A stretch of DNA of 6,959 nucleotides from Nitrososphaeraceae archaeon (lineage in GTDB: Archaea; Thermoproteota; Nitrososphaeria; Nitrososphaerales; Nitrososphaeraceae): contig JAICHH010000094.1 in NCBI GenBank assembly GCA_025922715.1, positions 1-6,959 of the forward strand. Reading direction: 5' to 3'. The position numbers were made by a program, and so were the translations under genes. Shown piece by piece: positions 1 to 5,725 of the stretch. The notes under the pieces were generated by a model. The model was not told where the DNA came from. It searched no databases and worked only from the letters and a program-made list of their open reading frames with translations. The first letter of the stretch is position 1. Each line of letters opens with the position of its first letter.

Positions 1-300
1 AAAATAATACAAATGTAATACATTCACTAAAGCTATGTTATTTATACTCATGACCTAAATAGCGTAATCATTTTATAAAAATATATTTGCCTAATGAGTG
101 AATTTAAGTGCAGAAAACCCCGTAAAGGGATTACGAATACTGAATAAGCTAGAGTAACAACCTATCATAAAGACGATATCTTATTTAATTTATCAATTAA
201 AGAATGAAAATAGCAAAATATTTCTTTTGTAAATTATTTTGTTAGGAATCAATATGAAAATAATTTTAGCATACAATTACAATAAATTAGATAGTAACTG

Positions 301-322
301 AATTTTTCGGCGCCGAAAAATT
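301..322. repeat. Perfect 22-bp palindrome with GC core
   Basis: The half-site AATTTTTCGGC is followed at once by its exact reverse complement, with no spacer. The centre CGGCGCCG is an isolated GC island in DNA that is otherwise almost all A and T. The symmetry stops exactly at 301 and 322, because bases 300 and 323 do not pair. It could be an operator for a dimeric regulator. In RNA it would form a stem of about 9 bp with a tetraloop. A bacterial-type terminator is unlikely because the stem is preceded by T and followed by A, the reverse of the usual order. No gene lies close by. Confidence 0.75.
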
Positions 323-621
323 ATTAGAGTCTATAATGACTAAGTCTTATTGTAATTAACAATAAAAATAAGCGGCTATACACTTGCTATCAACGAATTG
401 TTTCATCATGAGTTATCTTTATCATATTAAAGCTAAAGGTTATAAGTTTTTTTATAAATAACCCTATTAAGATTTATATGATTTATTATATGTCTTTTCT
501 ATAATTAATATTTTATATTTTAGTATATATAGGATTTATTTTTACTAGTAAATCATTTATCATTTTAGTAACATAAGTTTCATGATGTATATATCTTAAT
601 ATCCATAATATTGGACACTAG

Positions 622-660
622 TATTTAACAATAGGATTTAACAATAGCATTTAATAATGT
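622..660. repeat. Three tandem 13-bp repeats
   Basis: ATTTAACAATAG occurs at 623-634 and again at 636-647, each preceded by one variable base. A third degenerate copy, ATTTAATAATGT, lies at 649-660. The strict 13-bp period gives three units. The function is unknown. It is probably slippage in AT-rich DNA, although a set of protein-binding sites is possible. Confidence 0.55.
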
Positions 661-1091
661 AAATTTAAAAATTAATACAATAACAAAGCTATTACAAATT
701 TTCTAATTATTTATTAGAATAGTCTTTAGATAATATACCGAAGAACAAAGAACTAAATGAACCATTTTCTTTTACCAACTTTACATTCAATAATAAGATG
801 TATTTATAAATAACATAAATGAAAACTCATTATCGGAATACTAGATAATAATAAAATATGAAAGAGATAAATAATATTGAATCTATCTCCGTAAAGAATT
901 GATATATTTTGAATATTGGATCTCTTTGATTCTTATACTAACAATGGTAGATATATGATTTTGGGTTAGTAGTAGAATAAAAAATTTATTTATCTTTTTC
1001 CATGCTAGTTTTAGAGAAATTAATGGAAAGTATTCATCTCTTTAAGGAAAGGTGACAAATCCTTAACTAATATGTTAGTATTACTATATAA

Positions 1092-1577
1092 ATGGGTAGA
1101 ACAGCTAAAGAAATAGTTAAAGCAAATATTCAAGAAGTAATATCTGATCTTAATAAGGCTTATGCAGATGAATGGCTTGCACATTATCAATATTGGTTGA
1201 CATCTCAATGGATTAGAGGTATGGATGCAGATACATTAAAACAGGTACTATTGCGACAATCAGCCGATGAGTTAATGCACGCTGAAATATTAGCAAATAG
1301 AATAATACAATTAGGTGGCACTCCAGTTATGCAATTTGATAAGCTTATTACTACAGCACAATGTGGTTATAAAGAACCACCGTCGGATCCTGCTAATTTA
1401 AAACAAGTAGTTCAAGATGTATTGGAGGCAGAAGCATGTGCTATAGAATCTTATAACCAGCTTAGTGAAAAATATAGAGAGACAGATATTGTCACTAAGG
1501 AAATTTTTGAAGACTTGTTAGAAGATGAAGTGAAAGATGAAGAAGAATGGGAAAAGTTAGGAGCTAATCTTGTATAA
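1092..1577 (+). CDS. DPS-like thioferritin (ferritin superfamily)
   Basis: This 161-residue cytosolic protein looks like a DPS-like (DPSL) member of the ferritin superfamily. These form 12-subunit cages that oxidise Fe(II), usually with peroxide, and store iron while protecting DNA. Four helices can be traced. The diiron ligands appear to be E27 in helix A, E60-x-x-H63 in helix B ('ADELMHAEIL'), E114 in helix C ('LEAEACAIESY') and E146 in helix D. C91 and C116 match the cysteine pair beside the iron site that defines thioferritins. In helix D the bacterioferritin ExxH histidine is replaced by aspartate (E146-V-K-D149). The length fits the family. The start is fixed by an in-frame TAA directly before the ATG. 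No Shine-Dalgarno lies at a useful distance; a GGTGA lies about 36 nt upstream, too far to serve. The gene stands alone, followed by a T-rich terminator. Function is inferred from family membership; the fold assignment is secure. Confidence 0.9.
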   Translation: MGRTAKEIVKANIQEVISDLNKAYADEWLAHYQYWLTSQWIRGMDADTLKQVLLRQSADELMHAEILANRIIQLGGTPVMQFDKLITTAQCGYKEPPSDPANLKQVVQDVLEAEACAIESYNQLSEKYRETDIVTKEIFEDLLEDEVKDEEEWEKLGANLV

Positions 1578-1591
1578 GTAATATAGACATA

Positions 1592-1611
1592 TTCTTTTCC
1601 AAATTTTTTAT
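1592..1611 (+). terminator. T-rich terminator after the ferritin-like gene
   Basis: Within 35 nt of the stop codon there is a TTTT run and then a run of six T (ATTCTTTTCCAAATTTTTTA). There is no GC stem, which is the usual form of an archaeal intrinsic terminator. Confidence 0.5.
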
Positions 1612-1711
1612 TATTAGTTCTAGAGAAAAATTTTAACTAATGCGCAAATCTCGTCAATCAGCAATTTAAATAAAAAATATTGCATGCATTCAAGTTCGTC
1701 AAGTCAGGTAA

Positions 1712-1726
1712 TCTCCATAATGGAGA
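1712..1726 (+). promoter_or_regulatory. Hairpin sequestering a Shine-Dalgarno sequence
   Basis: TCTCCA, a TAA loop and TGGAGA form a perfect 6-bp stem with a 3-nt loop. The right arm contains GGAG (1722-1725), five bases before the ATG at 1731. The left arm is therefore an anti-Shine-Dalgarno that would hide the ribosome-binding site. This is the geometry of a simple RNA thermometer or translational switch. The stem is short, and the idea depends on the downstream frame being a real gene. Confidence 0.35.
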
Positions 1727-1730
1727 ATGA

Positions 1731-1835
1731 ATGAAGGAACGGACATTAAAATTTTTTTCGAGCCAAAAACAAATTTACTGGTATTTTTATGCTCTATCTG
1801 TTATTACAATACTCTTTTTAATTAAAATTAATTAA
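1731..1835 (+). CDS. Possible 34-residue membrane microprotein
   Basis: I do not recognise this protein. It begins MKERTLKFFSSQKQ, a basic hydrophilic N-terminus, and continues into one hydrophobic segment (about residues 15-31: 'IYWYFYALSVITILFLI') that would span a membrane with the N-terminus inside. It ends KIN. A GGAG sequence lies five bases upstream of the chosen ATG. An ATG four bases earlier opens a different frame of 32 codons with less coherent composition. A TATA-like ATTTAAATAAAA at about 1664-1675 would give a leader of roughly 40 nt. No T-run follows the stop. In such AT-rich DNA, T-rich codons produce hydrophobic residues by chance, so the call is tentative. Confidence 0.3.
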   Translation: MKERTLKFFSSQKQIYWYFYALSVITILFLIKIN

Positions 1836-1963
1836 ATATAATAAAAAAAATCCTCAGTTTGAAAAATTATTATATAGTATAACCAATTAAGTTATTTTAT
1901 CCTTCTTAGCATAATAGAATTTATTTTTAGATAATCTATATAGTTCGACTCTTATTATTTAAA

Positions 1964-1997
1964 TAAAGGTAATTAAATCAACCTTCATTACCCTTTA
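1964..1997. repeat. Imperfect inverted repeat with 13-nt loop
   Basis: TAAAGGTAAT (1964-1973) pairs with ATTACC-c-TTTA (1987-1997), giving 10 bp interrupted by one bulged C around a 13-nt loop. It lies about 170 nt before the 2168 gene. It could be an operator or an RNA hairpin. No T-run follows it on either strand, so it is not an obvious terminator. Confidence 0.35.
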
Positions 1998-2137
1998 GTT
2001 AGTATATATACTTAATCTTTTAATAACTTCATGTTCGATCATTTTGAAACAATCAATTATAAAATTCTATATTAGGTTAATTTTCTAACTTTATTAATAA
2101 CATTGTTAATTGTTCCTTACACTTACCGGAAAAAAGG

Positions 2138-2145
2138 TTTATGAA
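2138..2145 (+). promoter_or_regulatory. TATA-like box for the 2168 gene
   Basis: TTTATGAA is preceded by the purine-rich GGAAAAAAGG, which could serve as a BRE. Its centre lies about 27 nt before the ATG at 2168, so transcription would begin at or next to the start codon and give a leaderless mRNA. This agrees with the lack of a Shine-Dalgarno. The alternative AT run at 2151-2159 lies too close to the ATG. Confidence 0.4.
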
Positions 2146-2167
2146 ACAGATATAATATAATATAGTT

Positions 2168-3058
2168 ATGACCTTTCCTCGTGGATATCAACAACCAAAG
2201 AAGAAAAATTTAGACGACAAAACTGATCAAACACACAAATCTAACATCCCAACCAAGAATGAAAATAATGTTATCGATCCTATACCCACTACTATTGGTG
2301 AAGCAGTTAAGGAAGTTATAGATACAGGTAAAGAACTAGTAATTCAAGGTCCCCAGACTGCTGGAGAACTTAGCGGTATAAAAGAAAGTGAGGTAGAAGA
2401 AGAAAATACTCGCACTATACCTAAACAAGATGAAAAAGATAAGACCGGATCGACTGAAGTGCCTAATGATTCCAAATTAGAGATTGAAGCGATCGAAACG
2501 CCAAATGATACCAGTTTATTATCAAAAGAAGAAAAGATAATTGTTAATCCGAAAGAGTCAGAAGCTGATGAAGCTACCCTAACAACAGTAACTACAATAC
2601 CAACCGAAGACGTAAATGTAGAAGCAAAGACAGAATTCACTGTCCCATTAAAAGACAAGGAAGAAAATATAGAGGTAGAAACTGACGTCAAAGTAAATCC
2701 CACCACGACGACAAGTTCAGTATCTAAGTTAGAATCGACAAACAGCGATAAACCCATTCTTACTCTCGAAAACGATGAATTATTCCAACAAAAGAGCCCA
2801 TCTCAATCAGAAGATGATAAAGAAACTATAAATCCTAAACTGCTACTCGAAAAAGAAGAACAAAAATTACAACAACAACAACAAACCACAAGTAATTTTC
2901 CATCCAATCCGTTTATTACATATTCAGTATTTTGGCACCATATGCTGTCAAATTGGATGAGTTTCTATGACGAATATCTAAAAAATATAATAAAGTTTAA
3001 TGGATTGTGGTTTGATAAGTCTAGGAATGAAGGATCGGGATCACAACAAAAACAATAA
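2168..3058 (+). CDS. Low-complexity charged protein with aromatic helical C-terminus
   Basis: I do not recognise a catalytic domain in this 296-residue protein. Residues 1-230 are dominated by E, D, K, T, S, N and P and should be disordered. They contain no cysteine and no signal peptide or membrane segment. A short, more ordered island lies at about residues 40-70 ('IGEAVKEVIDTGKELVIQGP'). After a glutamine run (235-239) the last 50 residues change character. From N247 to about 288 there is an aromatic, probably amphipathic helix rich in F, W, Y, M and H ('FWHHMLSNWMSFYDEYLKN', then 'FNGLWFDKS'). A long disordered linker joined to such a helix suggests an adaptor or surface-binding protein. 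The W/M/Y-rich tail resembles phasin or PhaE-type segments that bind polyhydroxyalkanoate granules, but this is pattern similarity only. The start is fixed by an in-frame TAA at 2153-2155. The gene is monocistronic with a probable leaderless promoter. Confidence 0.8.
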   Translation: MTFPRGYQQPKKKNLDDKTDQTHKSNIPTKNENNVIDPIPTTIGEAVKEVIDTGKELVIQGPQTAGELSGIKESEVEEENTRTIPKQDEKDKTGSTEVPNDSKLEIEAIETPNDTSLLSKEEKIIVNPKESEADEATLTTVTTIPTEDVNVEAKTEFTVPLKDKEENIEVETDVKVNPTTTTSSVSKLESTNSDKPILTLENDELFQQKSPSQSEDDKETINPKLLLEKEEQKLQQQQQTTSNFPSNPFITYSVFWHHMLSNWMSFYDEYLKNIIKFNGLWFDKSRNEGSGSQQKQ

Positions 3059-3304
3059 TACATTATAGAAAATGGAATCGAATTCTCGGTGAATAGTGAT
3101 ATCGTAATGTACTGAGAAACTTGTACTAATAGACTGTAGAAATTAAACGTTAGATATTATGATATTATAAATTGGTCAAAATAAACGATATTGACGATAA
3201 TTGATTAATCTTTAGAGGTTAGAATTCTACGCGAGCTGATAAAGGTTCTCAGGAAGTATATCCAATCATAACGTCATTATATTCGTTAGATATTGTAAAA
3301 AGTG

Positions 3305-3475
3305 TTAATGCACTTCTTTTTTAGCGCATGTGTCACAATATTTTTCGATGAGTGTAACACCGTCCCCTACGTCAAACAATGCTTCTTGTGTAGCCATCCC
3401 ACCACAAGTTATGCAGAATTTGGTCTTTCCACTATTATCAATAAATGACCTTAGCGTTGAAAATACTTTTTCCAT
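3305..3475 (-). CDS. 56-residue zinc-ribbon-like protein (CxxC...CxxC)
   Basis: This small protein begins MEKVFSTLRSFIDNSGKTKF. It carries two CxxC knuckles, C21-I-T-C24 and C47-D-T-C50, separated by 22 residues ('GGMATQEALFDVGDGVTLIE'). That is the layout of a treble-clef or zinc-ribbon domain binding one zinc ion, and it ends in a basic KKEVH tail. It would be cytosolic. The coding call is strong despite the length, because the cysteines are paired, a canonical AAGGAGAGG lies 11 nt before the ATG, and a TATAAAT box lies further upstream. Small proteins of this type in archaea often bind nucleic acid or serve as accessory subunits. The exact role cannot be told. The gene stands alone on the minus strand, convergent with the 2168 gene. 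A T5 run (complement of 3296-3300) follows its stop. Confidence 0.8.
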   Translation of the reverse strand: MEKVFSTLRSFIDNSGKTKFCITCGGMATQEALFDVGDGVTLIEKYCDTCAKKEVH

Positions 3476-3486
3476 TTTATTGTTTT

Positions 3487-3495
3487 CCTCTCCTT
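3487..3495 (-). promoter_or_regulatory. Strong Shine-Dalgarno of the zinc-ribbon gene
   Basis: Read on the minus strand this is AAGGAGAGG, ending 11 nt before the ATG at 3475. It is the clearest ribosome-binding site in the window and supports this gene being real. The two larger genes at 2168 and 5726 lack one. Confidence 0.7.
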
Positions 3496-3527
3496 AGAAT
3501 TGAATCTGATGTCAATAGCGATACTGG

Positions 3528-3534
3528 ATTTATA
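3528..3534 (-). promoter_or_regulatory. TATA box of the zinc-ribbon gene
   Basis: The minus strand reads GGTATAAATCC. A start site about 25 nt downstream, near 3506, would give a leader of about 30 nt that includes the Shine-Dalgarno. The spacing is consistent with an archaeal promoter. Confidence 0.5.
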
Positions 3535-3758
3535 CCTATCACATCAACTATGAATGTAGTATTGTTATTCATATCATTATATTAATTTTTATGGTATAAG
3601 AACTTGCCTAATACAATATCCATATTATATAATTGTGATTGGATTATAAATCAGTACTAGTCATAATTTTTCGGTTAAATTTTTGTATCTGTGAGTTGAA
3701 TCTGTATTGACGATTGAGAATTAGTTATACAAATTCTTTATTTTATTTATTTTATTTC

Positions 3759-4445
3759 ATGATTATTAATTATGAGTATATAGTGCCAAAGTGTCATCGA
3801 CACCATATAGATCCGTATAATTTCTTTCAACAATTCTTTGGCGGTAGTGGAGGACGGAGAAGACGTGAAGGAAGAGGATTTGGAATTGGATAGATTTTTG
3901 ATGATATATTAGAGAATTTGATGATATGAGAAGAGAAACAGATAGGATAGTTTCAGAGCAGTTTAAAAATGCTGAAACTCAAATATTACAACTTCTAATA
4001 AAAGAATACGATATACCAGAAGGAAGAAAAGTTAGAAGTTGTCCCAACAGTATATGGCTACTATTCCATGATAATAGGTCCTGATGGAAAACCGAAAATA
4101 CAATATTTGATAATGTGAAATCTTTTTGGGGAAGAGGATCCTTTGAACCGCCGTCTCTTTCAGCAGAGAGGAACCATTTATCGATATCTCAAAGATATCT
4201 AAAGAAGTTAATATTGTAGCAGAGATGCCTGGAATAAGTAAAGAAAAAATAAAAATAGATGCATATGATGAATATGTAGAAATAAAGGGGAAGATCCCAA
4301 TCTAAAATATTTAAAACAAATAGAAGTACCAGAAGATATTGATATAGAGAGTGCAAGATCAAATTATAACAATGAAGTTCTTGAAATAACATTCTAAAAG
4401 AAAGGATCACAAATACCAAAAGTTAGACAAATAAATATAGAATAA
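3759..4445 (+). pseudogene. Broken Hsp20 / alpha-crystallin small heat-shock protein gene
   Basis: Joining three frames restores an archaeal Hsp20 chaperone. Segment 1 (3759-3890) gives an N-terminal region with NFFQQFFGG and a Gly/Arg-rich stretch, ending at a TAG (3891-3893). Segment 2 (from about 3914) gives EFDDMRRETDRIVSEQF. Segment 3 (from about 4038) gives VYGYYSMIIGPDGKPKI, the signature preceding the alpha-crystallin domain in this archaeal subtype. Segment 4 (from about 4106) gives FDNVKSFWGRGSFEPP. Segment 5 (from about 4174) gives FIDISKISKEVNIVAEMPGI and then EKIKIDAYDEYVEIKG. Segment 6 (from about 4293) gives KYLKQIEVPEDIDIE and NNEVLEITF, where the usual NGVLEI glycine is Glu. 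That is followed by a TAA (4395-4397) and KKGSQIPKVRQINIE to the final stop. Five frameshifts, four of them looking like single-base losses, and two stops rule out a working holdase. An intact paralogue probably exists elsewhere. The open frame on the opposite strand at 4189-4419 is a shadow of this pseudogene. Confidence 0.9.
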
Positions 4446-4504
4446 TCGATTGTGTATACAATACCAAACCTATTTTACGATTTTCTCCTATTATTGCATA
4501 CTTA

Positions 4505-4523
4505 CAAAATAAAAATGTAAAAT
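4505..4523 (-). terminator. U-rich terminator after the MscS-like gene
   Basis: Read on the minus strand this is ATTTTACATTTTTATTTTG, a series of T-runs beginning about 8 nt after the stop codon. There is no GC stem, which is typical of archaeal termination. It also lies between the convergent pseudogene and the channel gene. Confidence 0.45.
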
Positions 4524-4530
4524 TATAGTT

Positions 4531-5199
4531 CTATGGTCTTTTATTTAATATAATAGTTGTAGTAACCATTGAAGAATTAGGAACGAGAACAATTTTATTG
4601 TCGCTAGTTTTTAGCTTTGTTGAAATTAAACCGATATCATATATTATTCCTGTGTTACTAAATGCAGTAATTTCATCTCCTAATTTAAATGGCCTAAGTA
4701 AAGCCAAATATAACCCTGCGATGATATTTCCTATTATATTTTGAGAAGCAAAACCTACTACTAAACCTGATATAGTTCCTATTGCTGCAGCTACGACGGG
4801 ATCATTACTTAAATAGGATATTATAATTGCTATTATTACTATTGCACCTACAATCCTCATCAGAATTTTTATAGATTTGGAAGTATCTTTTAGATAATCA
4901 TACGTAAGATCATGAAATGCATTACTAATTATTTCTATTACAAAATACCCAACTATTGAGACTTGTATGCTTTGTAATAGCATAAGATAATCTTTAGATA
5001 TTATAGGCTTTAGAAAATACTGTATTGTAACAAATGCTATTGTAAATATAATACCTAAAAGAACAATTCTTTTAAAAAATTTTGCCTTTGTTTGTTTTGA
5101 TTTAGCGATATCTTTTTCAGAGGATCTGCTATTTTTATTATTACTACTATTAATGGTACTCTCATCAACACTACCATTTTTTTCGTTAGAATAGTCCAT
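4531..5199 (-). CDS. Short MscS-family mechanosensitive channel
   Basis: This 222-residue membrane protein is a small-conductance mechanosensitive channel that would open under membrane tension to release solutes during hypo-osmotic shock. Residues 1-40 are a hydrophilic Ser/Asn/Lys-rich cytosolic leader. Predicted membrane helices lie at about 43-64, 72-92 and 112-131. The pore-lining helix follows at about 135-165, with the small-residue pattern 'AAAIGTISGLVVGFASQNI'. The MscS landmarks come next: 'LLRPFKLGDEI' (168-177), the beta domain with 'GLISTKLKTSDNKIVLVPNS' (190-209), and a last strand ending NKRP. The protein stops there, so the alpha/beta domain and C-terminal barrel of E. coli MscS (286 residues) are missing. 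There is no sign of a frameshift, so a naturally minimal channel is likelier than a truncation. No Shine-Dalgarno is evident. A weak TATA-like stretch lies about 27 nt upstream (complement of 5221-5233). Confidence 0.88.
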   Translation of the reverse strand: MDYSNEKNGSVDESTINSSNNKNSRSSEKDIAKSKQTKAKFFKRIVLLGIIFTIAFVTIQYFLKPIISKDYLMLLQSIQVSIVGYFVIEIISNAFHDLTYDYLKDTSKSIKILMRIVGAIVIIAIIISYLSNDPVVAAAIGTISGLVVGFASQNIIGNIIAGLYLALLRPFKLGDEITAFSNTGIIYDIGLISTKLKTSDNKIVLVPNSSMVTTTIILNKRP

Positions 5200-5408
5200 A
5201 TATCCATAACTTAAGATACTGAAATAAGTTTATTGATATTATCAAGTATTACTATCATACATAACAAATGAAAATATGTGGAATTTTATTATTTTGACAT
5301 ACAGGATTTGTTGTCAATAGTTAAAGATCTTTCTGACCTAATAGTAAAGGTCTTATTTTCTTTATAAAAATCTATTTTAATACTTGACCTCTAATATTAA
5401 TGTCTTTC

Positions 5409-5545
5409 AAATTTATAGATTTAGTGTAATAAATTAAAAATATCCATAATACGAAATTTTTTTTAAATTTATTTTTACTTTGAAAACTTTGCTCTACTCC
5501 ATTAATATACCTATTGAACTAAAGATTGACTAAATCTATAAATTT
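5409..5545. repeat. Perfect 17-bp inverted repeats 103 nt apart
   Basis: AAATTTATAGATTTAGT (5409-5425) and its exact reverse complement (5529-5545) bracket 103 nt with no coding potential. Symmetry ends sharply on both sides. The layout resembles a tiny non-autonomous element or a long-loop hairpin, but no target-site duplication is apparent next to the arms. Confidence 0.5.
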
Positions 5546-5693
5546 CATTATTCTCTACTTTTTAGATAATTATCATTACTAGAATCTATCTCGTAGCTCC
5601 ACAATTATGATCTAAAAATAGAATATGATCTGAATATCGTAATAATTTATTTAAATTATGATTTTAGTAAGATTCGCTTATTGAAAATTAAAG

Positions 5694-5703
5694 TATTATA
5701 AAT
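5694..5703 (+). promoter_or_regulatory. TATA box of the secreted-protein gene
   Basis: TATTATAAAT is preceded by the purine-rich GAAAATTAAAG (BRE-like). Its centre is about 27 nt before the ATG at 5726. This places the transcription start at the start codon, implying a leaderless mRNA, in line with the absence of a Shine-Dalgarno. Confidence 0.5.
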
Positions 5704-5725
5704 TATATTGTACAAAGTTATTTGA

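Larger units (their letters stand above)
1..1091. other. Long gene-free AT-rich region
   Basis: No convincing coding sequence is visible on either strand. The only open frames are very short, such as 15 codons at 254-301 and 14 codons near 848, and neither has a good ribosome-binding site or protein-like composition. The region holds a perfect 22-bp palindrome at 301-322, three tandem 13-bp units at 622-660 and presumably the promoter of the downstream ferritin-like gene. No tRNA-like cloverleaf or T-loop signature was seen. The left edge does not show the end of a gene. Confidence 0.6.
1578..2167. other. Intergenic region with a possible microprotein and hairpins
   Basis: Apart from the candidate 34-codon frame at 1731-1835 I see no gene. 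The stretch holds the terminator of the upstream gene, a 6-bp hairpin at 1712-1726, an imperfect inverted repeat at 1964-1997 and the promoter of the 2168 gene. The part between about 1836 and 1960 is plain AT-rich sequence. Confidence 0.5.
5200..5725. other. Gene-free divergent intergenic region
   Basis: No coding sequence is visible between the divergent channel and secreted-protein genes. It should carry both promoters. It holds a 17-bp inverted repeat pair (5409-5425 and 5529-5545), a spaced dyad TTGACA/TGTCAA (5294-5299 and 5312-5317) and a short GACCT/AGGTC hairpin (5335-5352). The rest is plain AT-rich sequence. Confidence 0.55.

Noticed and set aside
254..301. 15-codon frame with a weak AGGA upstream, ending at the 22-bp palindrome
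   Set aside because: It is too short, with no recognisable composition, and such frames are frequent by chance in this DNA.
541..552. 12-bp palindrome TTTACTAGTAAA, and a similar one (AGTATATATACT) near 1999
   Set aside because: Palindromes of this length are expected several times by chance in a window of this composition.
1020..1208. 62-codon open frame on the minus strand
   Set aside because: It overlaps the start of the secure ferritin-like gene on the opposite strand, and its cysteine- and phenylalanine-rich translation looks like antisense of AT-rich DNA.
2344..2757. 137-codon open frame on the minus strand inside the 2168 gene
   Set aside because: It is a mirror of the low-complexity E/T/S/K codons of the real gene. 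Its translation is repetitive S/V/F, and it has no promoter or ribosome-binding site.
3148..3293. 11-bp direct repeat CGTTAGATATT at 3148 and 3283
   Set aside because: It is too short to be meaningful in AT-rich DNA; no element lies between the copies.
4189..4419. 76-codon open frame on the minus strand with a strongly hydrophobic translation
   Set aside because: It lies opposite the alpha-crystallin part of the Hsp20 pseudogene. The A-rich sense codons give Phe/Tyr/Ile antisense residues that mimic a membrane protein.
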